Origin: Lentisphaeria bacterium
Lineage (GTDB): Bacteria; Verrucomicrobiota; Lentisphaeria; Victivallales; UBA1829
Direction of reading: 5' to 3'
Length of the DNA: 33,968 bases
Assembly (NCBI GenBank): GCA_003526375.1
Contig: DPDG01000028.1
Span: 13,218 to 47,185, forward strand
The notes below the pieces were generated by a model, which ran no database searches, had not been told where the DNA came from, and saw only the letters and a program-made list of their open reading frames with translations. Below, piece by piece: positions 1 to 7,811 of this stretch. The position numbers and the translations under genes are program-made. Within the stretch, counting starts at the first letter, position 1. Each line of letters starts with the position of its first letter.

Positions 1-39
1 AAACAAGTTTGCCGTATTTATAAATCATCGTCAGGAGAA

Positions 40-915
40 TCAGCCTTCGATAATCTCTGTTCCGATACCGCTGTTCGTGAAGATTTCCAGCAGCAGAGAA
101 TGCGGAATGCGCCCGTCCACCATGTGAACTTCCTTCGTTCCGGCTTTAATCGCTTCAACAGAGCTTTGAATCTTCGGAAGCATGCCGCCGGTCAACACTT
201 TATCCGCAATCAGGGAACCGACTTCGGAGGTTTTGATGACCGAAATGAGGGATTTCTCATCCTTCGGGTCGCGAAGCACGCCGGGGACATCGCTCAGGAA
301 CACCAGTTTGCGTGCTTTCAAAGCCTTGGCAATCTCGCAGGCGGCGGTATCCGCATTGATGTTATAAGGCTGATGGTAGAAATCCATCGCAAGCGGCGTG
401 ATCACCGGGATGAATTTATAACGCAGTGCATCCAGTATCGGATTCACATCCACGGAAATCACTTTTCCGACAAAACCGATGTCAAGCTTTTCACCGGATT
501 CAGGGTCTGCGGACCAAAGTTTTTCGGCGCGCATGATCCCCTTGCCGGAGATCGTCACGCCCTTGCCGCCGCTTGCCGCAATGCCGTCAACAAGACTCTT
601 GTTCGTATTGTTGTGGAGAACATCGTCGACCACCTTGATCGTGTCGGCATCCGTCACGCGCAGACCGTTGATGAACTGCGTCTGAACTCCCAGCTCCTTG
701 AGGCGGGCGCTGATCGCCTTTCCGCCGCCGTGGACAACCACCATTTTCATGCCGATGGCTTCCAGAAGCACGATATCGCGCATGGTCTTACGCGTCAGCT
801 CCGGATTTTCCATCGCGCTGCCGCCGAATTTCACCACGGCAATGGAGTTTTTGAATTCCTGAATGAACGGAAGCGCCTCGTTGAGCACATCCGCCTTTCT
901 GATAAGTTCCTGCAT
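40..915 (-). CDS. argB: Acetylglutamate kinase
   Basis: ATP-dependent phosphorylation of N-acetylglutamate, the second step of arginine synthesis, in the cytosol. The protein is about 291 aa, the usual length for the family. The amino-acid kinase fold is shown by the glycine-rich VKFGGSAM motif near the N-terminus, VVHGGGKAIS for substrate binding, NINADTAA in the middle, and LTGGMLPKI near the C-terminus. An upstream in-frame codon at 942 would lengthen it, but the ATG at 915 is preceded by GGGAGAAGAAGAAA and gives the usual N-terminus, so I chose it. It lies 23 nt downstream of argJ on the same strand and is presumably co-transcribed with argJ and queF. No terminator is visible before the window edge, so the operon may continue. 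Confidence 0.96.
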   Translation of the reverse strand: MQELIRKADVLNEALPFIQEFKNSIAVVKFGGSAMENPELTRKTMRDIVLLEAIGMKMVVVHGGGKAISARLKELGVQTQFINGLRVTDADTIKVVDDVLHNNTNKSLVDGIAASGGKGVTISGKGIMRAEKLWSADPESGEKLDIGFVGKVISVDVNPILDALRYKFIPVITPLAMDFYHQPYNINADTAACEIAKALKARKLVFLSDVPGVLRDPKDEKSLISVIKTSEVGSLIADKVLTGGMLPKIQSSVEAIKAGTKEVHMVDGRIPHSLLLEIFTNSGIGTEIIEG

Positions 916-938
916 TTTCTTCTTCTCCCAAAGAGTTA

Positions 939-2177
939 TCAAGTATGGTAATCCGCGTTGATCTTCACATATTCGTAGGTGAAATCACCGGTCCAGACCG
1001 TCGCGGAGGCGGAGCCTTCTCCCAGATCAATCTTCACGGTAAATTCACGGCGTTTCATCAGTTCCGCAAGTTCATTCTCCGGCGTTCCCGCATCAAGCCC
1101 GCCGCGCACGACTGGCAGTTCATCGAAATCCAAAGAGACGTTTTCCTGCGCAAAAACAGCTCCGGAATATCCGGCAGCCGCCAGAATGCGCCCCCAGTTC
1201 GGGTCGCAGCCGAACCATGCTGTCTTGCAGAGCGGTGAGTTTGCAATGGCGCGCGCCGCCAGTTCCGCATCCTTTTCGTTTGCGGCGCCGGTCACTTCCA
1301 CAGTCACGAACTTCGTCACGCCCTCGCCGTCGAACACGATGGAACGCGCCAGATGTTCCGTGACCATTCCGAGTGCCACGGCAAAATGCTCCGCGGCTTC
1401 CGTTCCCTTTTCGATCTTCGCGCCGGACGCGCCGTTCGCCATAAGGACGACCGTGTCATTCGTGCTCATGTCATTGTCAACCGTAATATGATTGAAGGAC
1501 GCCTCGACGGACTTTGCAAGAAGCTCCGAAAGCAGCTCATTGCCGATCTCCGCATCCGTCGTAATGAAACAGAGCATCGTCGCATGAGGCGCAATCACCA
1601 TCTTCGGCGCAATCATGCCCGCGCCTTTGCACATGCCGCCGACCGTTACGACACGGTCCCCGACGGAAAACGATACCGCCAGTTCTTTCGGGCGCGTATC
1701 CGTCGTCATGATCGCTCTTGCGGCAATGGAGCCGCCGGTATGCGTCAGAGACTTCGCCGCCTCACGGATTCCATTCTCTATGAGCTCCATCGGGAGATGC
1801 ACACCGATACGCCCCGTGGAGCCGATCAGCACCTGTTCCGCGGGAATCGAAAGCGCCTCCGCGGCGATCTCCGCCATCCGCCTGGCATTCTTGTATCCGT
1901 CCAGTCCGGTGCAGGCATTGGCTACGCCGCTGTTTGCAACGATCGCGCGGATTTTCTTTGACGTTGCGCAAATCTCGCGGTCATACTGAACCGGAGCTGC
2001 GGGAAAGAGATTCGAAGTAAAGGTTGCGGCATAATTGCACTCCGTTTCGGAGGCGATCATGGCAAGATCGGCGGTCTTGCTTTTTTTGAGTCCGGCGACA
2101 ACACCGCAGGCGAGGAAGCCGAGCGGGGATGTTGTGGAACCGTTCTCCACGAAGTCAAACTGAGTGTCTGTTCCCAT
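939..2177 (-). CDS. argJ: Bifunctional glutamate N-acetyltransferase / amino-acid acetyltransferase
   Basis: Transfers acetyl from N-acetylornithine to glutamate (the cyclic arginine route) and in some bacteria also makes acetylglutamate from acetyl-CoA. At 412 aa it is a full-length ArgJ, which normally self-cleaves at an Ala-Thr bond to give alpha and beta chains. The expected landmarks are present: STGRIG, MTTDTRPK, KGAGMIAP, HATMLCFITTDA (Thr nucleophile), DNDMSTNDT and WGRILAAAGYSGA. Oddly, the stretch between MIAP and ATML (KMVIAPH) is about five residues longer than in the common GMIxPNMATML form. The ATG is preceded by a weak GGA-type site. It sits between queF and argB; its pairing with argB supports the assignment. 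Confidence 0.96.
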   Translation of the reverse strand: MGTDTQFDFVENGSTTSPLGFLACGVVAGLKKSKTADLAMIASETECNYAATFTSNLFPAAPVQYDREICATSKKIRAIVANSGVANACTGLDGYKNARRMAEIAAEALSIPAEQVLIGSTGRIGVHLPMELIENGIREAAKSLTHTGGSIAARAIMTTDTRPKELAVSFSVGDRVVTVGGMCKGAGMIAPKMVIAPHATMLCFITTDAEIGNELLSELLAKSVEASFNHITVDNDMSTNDTVVLMANGASGAKIEKGTEAAEHFAVALGMVTEHLARSIVFDGEGVTKFVTVEVTGAANEKDAELAARAIANSPLCKTAWFGCDPNWGRILAAAGYSGAVFAQENVSLDFDELPVVRGGLDAGTPENELAELMKRREFTVKIDLGEGSASATVWTGDFTYEYVKINADYHT

Positions 2178-2224
2178 TTTTCATTCCGTTTTGAATAATT
2201 TTTTAATATGATTCATAGAATTGA

Positions 2225-2683
2225 TTATTTTACAAGCGAAGAATCGCCTTCCTCGGCACGGACATGGATTGCGATTCCGCCGCGCGGCATGAAATCGCCG
2301 GTCACTTCCATCCATCGCGGGCGGCACGCCTTCACCAGATCGGTCAGGATCCGGTTGACGGATTCTTCATGGAACGTATTGAAATTTCTGAAAGAGAAGA
2401 GGTAAAGCTTCAGCGCCTTGCTTTCAATGCACTTCTTATCCGCGATGTAACGAACCGTGATATGACCGTAATCAGGCTGATTCGTCACGGGACAGAGACT
2501 CGAATACTCGGGACAGTCAAACGTGATCACATAATTGCGCTGCGGATATGCGTTGTCGAACGTCTCGATCTTCGCCTTGTCCGGCGAATCGGGATATTCC
2601 GTGTGGTTTCTGTTCAGCAGGGTCAGAGAAGAATGCGGCAGTGCTTTCTTCCCCGCAGACGTCTGCATCTTTTCCTTTTTCAT
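2225..2683 (-). CDS. queF: NADPH-dependent 7-cyano-7-deazaguanine reductase (preQ1 synthase)
   Basis: Reduces the nitrile of preQ0 to the aminomethyl group of preQ1 in queuosine tRNA-modification synthesis. The protein is about 152 aa, the short unimodular QueF form. The catalytic cysteine lies in CPEYSSLCPVTNQPDYG and the NADPH/substrate motif is ESKALKLYLFSFRN followed by HEESVNRI, both diagnostic for QueF. A GTG at 2692 is also in frame, but the ATG at 2683 has GGAG eight bases upstream and is preferred. It is the first gene of a minus-strand group with argJ and argB (47 nt before argJ). The association with arginine genes is not a known pathway link and is probably only operon packing. 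Confidence 0.95.
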   Translation of the reverse strand: MKKEKMQTSAGKKALPHSSLTLLNRNHTEYPDSPDKAKIETFDNAYPQRNYVITFDCPEYSSLCPVTNQPDYGHITVRYIADKKCIESKALKLYLFSFRNFNTFHEESVNRILTDLVKACRPRWMEVTGDFMPRGGIAIHVRAEEGDSSLVK

Positions 2684-2776
2684 GATTCTCACTCCAAAAT
2701 TTTAGAAAAAAACGACTGATTTCCCTTATAATATATCATTATCTCGTAAATTTGCGAAACTAAAACGAAAAAATGC

Positions 2777-2805
2777 TTGACCAAATGAAAAGTCAGGAAT
2801 ATATT
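2777..2805 (+). promoter_or_regulatory. Sigma-70 promoter for the TIGR04073 gene
   Basis: TTGACC at 2777-2782 and TATATT at 2800-2805 are separated by 17 bp, about 60 bp upstream of the start codon at 2865. This is the best promoter in the divergent queF/TIGR04073 interval. The queF promoter must lie in the same interval, but I could not place it with confidence. Confidence 0.7.
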
Positions 2806-2864
2806 AGCGGATATTTTGAAGGAACATAACAAAAATATGGGATACAACAGGGAGTAAGAACAAG

Positions 2865-3302
2865 ATGAGTCTTATGAAGAAACTCTTTCTCGCTGCCGCT
2901 CTTTTCATGGCGGCAGGAACAGCAACCCAGGCATTCGCGCAGGATCAGCAGGATGACTACCAGGTGTGGGATTCCATGATCCGCAAGCTCGGGCGCGGTG
3001 TCAGCAATGTGGCATTCGGCGCTGTCGAGTTTCCGGTCAAATGGTACCAGGTCAACTTCGAGGAAGGCGGCTTCGCCGCATGCACCTACGGAATCTTCAA
3101 AGGACTCACCTATGTGGTGATCCGTGAAGTCGTCGGAGTCGTCGAAGTTGCAACATTCTTTGCTCCCCTTCCCGGATGCAGCACGGAACTGCCCGACAGT
3201 CCCGCATGGGGTTACGGTCCGATCCTCGAACCTGAATGGATCATCACTCCGGCACAGAACAAATACAATTTCGTATATCCTGAAACAAGAACCATGCAGT
3301 AA
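2865..3302 (+). CDS. Exosortase system-associated protein, TIGR04073 family
   Basis: A small secreted protein of unknown function (145 aa). Residues 1-26 form a Sec signal peptide (MKKLFLAAALFMAAG core, cleavage near AFAQ). The mature part carries the family pattern KLGRGVSNVAFGAVEFP, then W, GG..AACTYG, GLTYVVIREVVGVVEVATFF and a Pro/Gly-rich tail. The family was defined by co-occurrence with exosortase/PEP-CTERM sorting in Lentisphaerae and Verrucomicrobia; its biochemical role is unknown. No exosortase gene is in this window. The gene is monocistronic: it has its own consensus-like promoter, a GGAG site ten bases before the ATG at 2865, and a strong terminator just downstream. A second ATG at 2874 is a possible alternative start. 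Confidence 0.85.
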   Translation: MSLMKKLFLAAALFMAAGTATQAFAQDQQDDYQVWDSMIRKLGRGVSNVAFGAVEFPVKWYQVNFEEGGFAACTYGIFKGLTYVVIREVVGVVEVATFFAPLPGCSTELPDSPAWGYGPILEPEWIITPAQNKYNFVYPETRTMQ

Positions 3303-3327
3303 TTTTCAGATATATCGGTTCATTTCA

Positions 3328-3358
3328 AGAGCGGGAATGCAAAGTTCCCGCTCTTTTT
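3328..3358 (+). terminator. Rho-independent terminator
   Basis: A perfect 10-bp stem, AGAGCGGGAA / TTCCCGCTCT, with a 7-nt loop followed by a run of T, 26 bp after the stop codon of the TIGR04073 gene. Confidence 0.93.
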
Positions 3359-3362
3359 CTGT

Positions 3363-3831
3363 ACAAAGGGCTTTCCTTTGTCACGGGTCAACAGCGAACT
3401 GCAGGTCATGCATAGCGCGAAATCTTCCGACTTGCGGCGGGGCGGTCTACTCCATCGGGTTATATACCCCGCCCTGCGGGGCGGTTTTGAGACGGAAGAA
3501 TGCGGATGCATTCTTCTCGGGTCAAGGGCTCTGCCCTTGCGCTGGTCGCGCATAGCGCGAAATCTTCACCCGGAGCGGTCCTATCCGCTCAATGGCGAAA
3601 ACTTGATTCATCAAGGTCGAGAGCTCCGGGCGTTCTCCCGGGCTCATGCGTTGCCGGCGGCTCTCGAAGCTTCGCTTCTCGTCCGGTAGCGGTGGAACCG
3701 CCGCCGGAGGGATTTCGCCTGCGGCGACCAACTTATGCAGTTGGATTGCAGCAGGTCAACGACCTGCACCATACGATTTCAGGCTTACGGCATTCCGATA
3801 CCCTGCGACTTGCGGCGGGGCTGTTTACTCC
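3363..3831 (+). repeat. Dense array of short hairpins; long copy of a dispersed intergenic repeat (copy A)
   Basis: This gene-free stretch lies between the terminator and the HAD gene. I count about twelve inverted repeats with 3-6 nt loops and stems of 5-10 bp: 3363-3381, 3469-3484, 3495-3516 (GAAGAATGC/GCATTCTTC), 3523-3539, 3547-3559, 3573-3590, 3602-3615, 3621-3645 (imperfect), 3666-3678, 3689-3701, 3728-3744 and 3751-3767 (GCAGGTC/GACCTGC). It also holds an 18-bp direct repeat (3410-3427 and 3550-3567) and a 26-bp direct repeat with two mismatches (3428-3453 and 3806-3831). Positions 3661-3805 match 22004-22148 closely. The function is unknown: a structured RNA, a repetitive extragenic element or gene debris are all possible. 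No transposase is present. Confidence 0.8.
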
Positions 3832-4385
3832 GGCAGGATGAAATCAGCGGAACTCTTGAACTGAACCGCGTTCCAGCCAAATTTGCGGGCGGCTTCGATA
3901 TTATCGGCGCGGTCATCAAAATAGATGCACGGCGTACCGTGTCGGCGCTCAAACTCGCGGAACATCTTTTCCGACGGTTTCTGCGCGCCGACATCGAAAC
4001 TGTAAACACCGTCTACGGCAAGATGGAAAAACTCGCATTTGCGCCGGCATTCCGTCAGATGGAAGCGCGACACATCGGAAAGATAGACAAATGAATATCC
4101 CTGCTTCAACGCGCCGCGAACCGCCTCCGGCATTCCGGAAAGCGTGTCACCGATAATCAGATTCCATGCGTCGATCATTTCATCGTCATTCAAGCGATGC
4201 CCGGTCTTTTCATGAAAGAAATCGAGCCATTCCCGCTCGGAAATCAATCCGCACTCCAGTCTGGCGGACACGGCGAGAATTTCCGGCGTCGGGAAAAGAT
4301 TCATTCGCGCGATCACACGCTCGGGATGAATGGAAACACAGACATTTCCGATATCCAGAGCGATTATCTTACGTTCCTGCTTCAT
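3825..4385 (-). CDS. HAD-family phosphatase (YihX-like)
   Basis: A cytosolic HAD-superfamily hydrolase of 186 aa. The motifs are in order: ALDIGNVCV (motif I, nucleophile Asp; the second Asp is Gly, as in the YihX/DxGNV group), YLSDVS (motif II Ser), QKPSEKMF (motif III Lys) and IYFDDRADNIEAA (motif IV acidic pair). The helical cap between motifs I and II is of the small alpha type. The substrate is unknown; relatives act on sugar phosphates or FMN. Its ATG overlaps the prfB stop by 4 nt, so it is translationally coupled to prfB. The last codons and the stop lie inside the terminal direct repeat of the hairpin array, so the C-terminus may have been reshaped by that element. Confidence 0.85.
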   Translation of the reverse strand: MKQERKIIALDIGNVCVSIHPERVIARMNLFPTPEILAVSARLECGLISEREWLDFFHEKTGHRLNDDEMIDAWNLIIGDTLSGMPEAVRGALKQGYSFVYLSDVSRFHLTECRRKCEFFHLAVDGVYSFDVGAQKPSEKMFREFERRHGTPCIYFDDRADNIEAARKFGWNAVQFKSSADFILPE

Positions 4386-5476
4386 GAGTTGGAGTGACGG
4401 AGATAGGCTTCGACAAATGCGTCAAGATCACCATCCAGCACCGCATTGACATTCCCGGTTTCATAATCGGTACGGAGGTCCTTGATCAGCTGATAAGGCT
4501 GAAGGACATAGGAACGGATCTGATTGCCCCACGCGATATCGGATTTTTCACCGGAAATCGCGGATGCCTCTTTCTTGCGCTGCTCCTCGGCGCGCTCATA
4601 CAGGCGAGCCTGAAGCATTTTCATAGCCATCGCACGGTTTTTGTGCTGGGAACGCTCCATCTGGCAGGCGACGACGATGCCGGTCGGCAGGTGGGTGATC
4701 CGCACCGCGGAGTCCGTCCGGTTGACATACTGCCCGCCGGCGCCGCTCGAACGGTAGGTATCGACCTTCAAATCCTTTTCATCAATCTCAATGGCAATAT
4801 CGTCTCCGAGTTCGGGAAAGGCGTCGGCGGAGGCGAACGAGGTATGACGGCGCGCGTTGCTGTCAAACGGAGAAATCCGCACCAGACGGTGAATTCCGCG
4901 TTCCGCCTTGAGATAACCGTAGGCGAATTCGCCTTCCACGCGCAGTGTCACGCTCTTGATCCCGGCTTCTTCGCCCGGCTGGATATCGACGATTTCATCC
5001 TTGAACCCCTTGCGCTCAAACCAGCGGCGGTACATACGCATCAGAATACTCGCCCAGTCGCAGGACTCCGTTCCGCCGGCGCCGGCATGGATAAAGAAGA
5101 AACAGTTGTTGCGGTCGAATCTGCCGGAAAGGAAACTGACCAGTTCAATTTTATCCAGATGTTCGGAAAGAGATTTCCATGCGCCGTCCGCTTCGGCAAG
5201 AAAGCTCTCATCCTCGGCGGCAAGTTCGGCGATCGTGTGAAAATCCTCCACTTCGGTGACGAGCCCGTTATAAGGTTCGATGATATTTTTGCAGGAACTG
5301 AGTTTCTGGACCGTTTCCTGCGCCTTGTCCTTGTCATCCCAGAAATCGGGGCGCGCCATGATACTTTCCAAATCCGCCATTTCCTGCTTGTATTTTTCGA
5401 TCTTCAGGAACTCGTAAAGATGCGCGAGTCTCGAGTCCGCTTCCTGTGCATGCGCTCTGATTTCTTCAATAATCAT
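4382..5476 (-). CDS. prfB: Peptide chain release factor 2
   Basis: Recognises UAA and UGA stop codons and triggers peptide release on the ribosome. About 364 aa from the ATG at 5476. The RF2 tripeptide SPF is present (RLVRISPFDSNARRHTSF), with the GGQ peptidyl-hydrolysis motif in RSSGAGGQYVNRTDSAVR. Many bacteria need a +1 programmed frameshift near codon 25 of prfB; here the reading frame runs through that region (HLYEFLKIEKY) without a UGA, so this control is absent. A TTG at 5494 could start six codons earlier, and neither start has a strong ribosome-binding site. It heads a two-gene minus-strand unit with the overlapping HAD gene. Confidence 0.96.
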   Translation of the reverse strand: MIIEEIRAHAQEADSRLAHLYEFLKIEKYKQEMADLESIMARPDFWDDKDKAQETVQKLSSCKNIIEPYNGLVTEVEDFHTIAELAAEDESFLAEADGAWKSLSEHLDKIELVSFLSGRFDRNNCFFFIHAGAGGTESCDWASILMRMYRRWFERKGFKDEIVDIQPGEEAGIKSVTLRVEGEFAYGYLKAERGIHRLVRISPFDSNARRHTSFASADAFPELGDDIAIEIDEKDLKVDTYRSSGAGGQYVNRTDSAVRITHLPTGIVVACQMERSQHKNRAMAMKMLQARLYERAEEQRKKEASAISGEKSDIAWGNQIRSYVLQPYQLIKDLRTDYETGNVNAVLDGDLDAFVEAYLRHSNS

Positions 5477-5514
5477 AATTTTTTTCTCTATCAAGCTGTA
5501 GTTTTAGTGCAAAA

Positions 5515-5543
5515 TTGCTTTCACGTGTTATATTGACTATATA
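5515..5543 (+). promoter_or_regulatory. Sigma-70 promoter for the M42 peptidase operon
   Basis: TTGCTT at 5515-5520 and TATATA at 5538-5543 with a 17-bp spacer, about 40 bp upstream of the start at 5587, which also has an AAAGGAG ribosome-binding site at 5574-5580. This promoter may serve the whole run of plus-strand genes to about 10,978. Confidence 0.6.
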
Positions 5544-5586
5544 AATTACTTTCTCAATGTATTAAATTCAAGTAAAGGAGAAAAAT

Positions 5587-6663
5587 ATGCTTTCAAAATC
5601 AAGTCTGGACTTCCTTGAAGCGTTCATGAACACCTCCGGTCCCTCCGGATTCGAGTTTGAACCCGCCGCCGCGTTCCGCAATTATGCAAAGGAATTTGCA
5701 CACGAGGTCAGAACCGACGTCACGGGCAACACCATTGCGGTGCTCAATCCCGACGCGAAATTCAAGGTCATGCTCGCCGGACACTATGACGAGATCGGTT
5801 TCCAGGTCGTCTACATCGACGAGGGCGGACTTGTTTCGTTCCGCCAGGTCGGCGGCATCGACAAGAACACCCTGCCCGGAATCGAGGTCAACATCATCAA
5901 TGCCAGGGGCGAAAAGATCCCCGGCGTAATCGGCAGGAAACCGATTCATCTCCAGACGCCGAAAGAACGCGAAACACCCTCCGAATTCAAGGATCTCTGG
6001 ATTGATATCGGGGCGGAAAACGCGGACGAGGCAAAGAAACTGGTCGGAATCGGTGATCCTGTCGCATTCAAGGTCAATTACAAGCGTTACGGAGAAAACC
6101 GTATCATGTCCAAGGGGCTTGACGACAAGATCGGCGCGTTCGTCGTGATCGAAGCATTGAAGCTGCTGGCGAAACGCAAAATCAAAGTCGGCGTCTATGC
6201 GGTCGGAACCGTTCAGGAGGAGCTCGGGCTCCGCGGCGCGACAACCAGCGCATTCGGAGTCGATCCGAATATGGCGATCGCGGTCGATGTCGGTTTCGCA
6301 ACCGATGTCCCCGGCGTGGAAAAGAAATCCTACGGCGATGTCACGCTCGGAGGCGGACCGCTCCTCTCGCGCAACGCGGACAACAATCCGGTCGTGAACC
6401 GTCTCATGTTCAAAGTCGCGGACAAGAAGAAAATCAAATATCAGCTGGATTGCGGGCACCGTGCCAGCGGCGGCACGGATACGGCGCAGATTCAGATGAC
6501 CCGTTCCGGCGTAGCAACGGCGCTGATCAGCATTCCGAACCGCTACATGCATACGCCGGTCGAAATCTGCGACCTGCGCGACGTGGAAGGCGCGATCAAC
6601 CTGATCGCGGAAACCATTGCAGCGCTGTGCGGAAAAGAAACGTTCATCCCCGGCATCGACTGA
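5587..6663 (+). CDS. M42 family metallopeptidase (aminopeptidase)
   Basis: A cytosolic dinuclear metal aminopeptidase, expected to trim N-terminal residues from peptides and probably to assemble into a tetrahedral dodecamer. 358 aa, typical for the family. Metal and catalytic positions are visible: GHYDEIGF (His66, Asp68), SKGLDDKIGAF (bridging Asp near 179-180), GTVQEELGLRGA (catalytic and ligand Glu211/212), AVDVGF (Asp234) and NRYMHTPVE (His322). Some members were historically called endoglucanase or glutamyl aminopeptidase; the substrate cannot be told from sequence. It starts at an ATG six bases after AAAGGAG and is the first gene of a compact plus-strand series. Confidence 0.93.
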   Translation: MLSKSSLDFLEAFMNTSGPSGFEFEPAAAFRNYAKEFAHEVRTDVTGNTIAVLNPDAKFKVMLAGHYDEIGFQVVYIDEGGLVSFRQVGGIDKNTLPGIEVNIINARGEKIPGVIGRKPIHLQTPKERETPSEFKDLWIDIGAENADEAKKLVGIGDPVAFKVNYKRYGENRIMSKGLDDKIGAFVVIEALKLLAKRKIKVGVYAVGTVQEELGLRGATTSAFGVDPNMAIAVDVGFATDVPGVEKKSYGDVTLGGGPLLSRNADNNPVVNRLMFKVADKKKIKYQLDCGHRASGGTDTAQIQMTRSGVATALISIPNRYMHTPVEICDLRDVEGAINLIAETIAALCGKETFIPGID

Positions 6664-6688
6664 GTCGGAAAGAGCGGCGGGAATGGGT

Positions 6689-7798
6689 ATGCTGTATCTG
6701 ATTTCAGGAAATGAGGAGTTCTCCGTCAAGGAGCGCGCCACGGAACTCATGTGCCAGCTCTACGGAGACATTCCGGAAGACAACCCGGAGCTTGAGGTCA
6801 TTCGCGGCGACGAGGATTCGGAAAAGTTCACACTCGTGCTGGACCGTTTTCTCGCCACGCTTGAAACGCCCCCGTTCCTGTCGCCGAAAAAGACGGTCTG
6901 GCTGAAACATTTCAACAAGTTCGACGAAGCGCTTGCCGAACCCTCCGGCAAAAAGCAGAAAAGCAGAATTGACCTGCTTTCGGATTTCCTGAAAAACGGA
7001 TTTCCGGACGATCTCACGATCGTCATCGACGGCGCGGGGCTTGACCGCAGAAAGGCATTCTACAAACTCTGCGAAAAAGTCTGCGCCGCCACGGGCGGAA
7101 AGCTCGAATGGTTCGAAAAGGTCGATCCGAAAGCGAAAGGTTATGAGGCGATGCTTCATAAACGGATTCGCGAGGCGGTATCCAATTACAACAAGCGCAT
7201 CGACGAAAACGGCGCGGCATTCCTCGCGGAAACGGTCGGTGCGGATGCGGCACGGCTGAAGAACGAACTCGAAAAACTCGTTTCCTACGTGGATGAAGCC
7301 CCGGTAATCACGCTGGAAGACTGTCTTCAGATCTGCAGCCGCAACACGGAAACGCTTTCATGGGAGTTTTCCTCGGCGCTCGCGTCGAAAAATGCGGCGA
7401 AGGCGATTTCCCTGATCCCCGGAATCTGCGAGACCATGGAACAGGAACGCGGGTCCGGCGCACGCCCGGAAATGGCAATCGTCGGAGCCGCCAATTCGGA
7501 ATTCCAGCGTCTGCTCTCCGCGAAATGCGAATCGGAGCGTTTCCGCATTCCGAAAAATGCGAACGCCGACTTTTTCTACTCCCTGTTCGAGTCGCAGAAA
7601 GGTTCCGGCGGGCGGAACAGTTTTTTTTCCATGCACCCGTTCCGCGCCTACAAAATATGGGAAAACGCGATGCTTTTTTCCGACAGGGAGATTTCCGAAG
7701 CATTTGAAGCGATTTTCGAGGCAAGCAAACAGATGGTGACCGGCGGCGATCCACGGCTTGCGCTGGAAAATCTGGTCATGAACATCGCAGGGCGCTGA
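6689..7798 (+). CDS. holA: DNA polymerase III delta subunit
   Basis: The delta subunit of the clamp-loader complex, which opens the beta sliding clamp during replication. About 369 aa. It starts MLYLISGNEEFSVKERA, the typical delta N-terminus (a degenerate AAA+ domain without a working Walker A). The later VIDGAGLDRRKAFYK, the helical segment LAETVGADAARLKNELEKL, and the C-terminal collar domain (GDPRLALENLVMNI) fit the family. An ATG two codons earlier, at 6683, is an alternative start; a GGCGGG site lies just before both. It follows the M42 gene with about 25 nt between and is followed by pdxB after 13 nt, so these genes are likely co-transcribed although their functions are unrelated. Confidence 0.88.
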   Translation: MLYLISGNEEFSVKERATELMCQLYGDIPEDNPELEVIRGDEDSEKFTLVLDRFLATLETPPFLSPKKTVWLKHFNKFDEALAEPSGKKQKSRIDLLSDFLKNGFPDDLTIVIDGAGLDRRKAFYKLCEKVCAATGGKLEWFEKVDPKAKGYEAMLHKRIREAVSNYNKRIDENGAAFLAETVGADAARLKNELEKLVSYVDEAPVITLEDCLQICSRNTETLSWEFSSALASKNAAKAISLIPGICETMEQERGSGARPEMAIVGAANSEFQRLLSAKCESERFRIPKNANADFFYSLFESQKGSGGRNSFFSMHPFRAYKIWENAMLFSDREISEAFEAIFEASKQMVTGGDPRLALENLVMNIAGR

Positions 7799-7811
7799 AA
7801 GGAGCGGAATC

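Noticed and set aside
1..28. Start of another gene after argB on the minus strand (ATG at 28)
   Set aside because: Only nine codons are visible and no ribosome-binding site is seen; not enough to call.
3363..3831. CRISPR array
   Set aside because: The hairpins differ in sequence and size, there is no regular repeat-spacer pattern and no cas gene.
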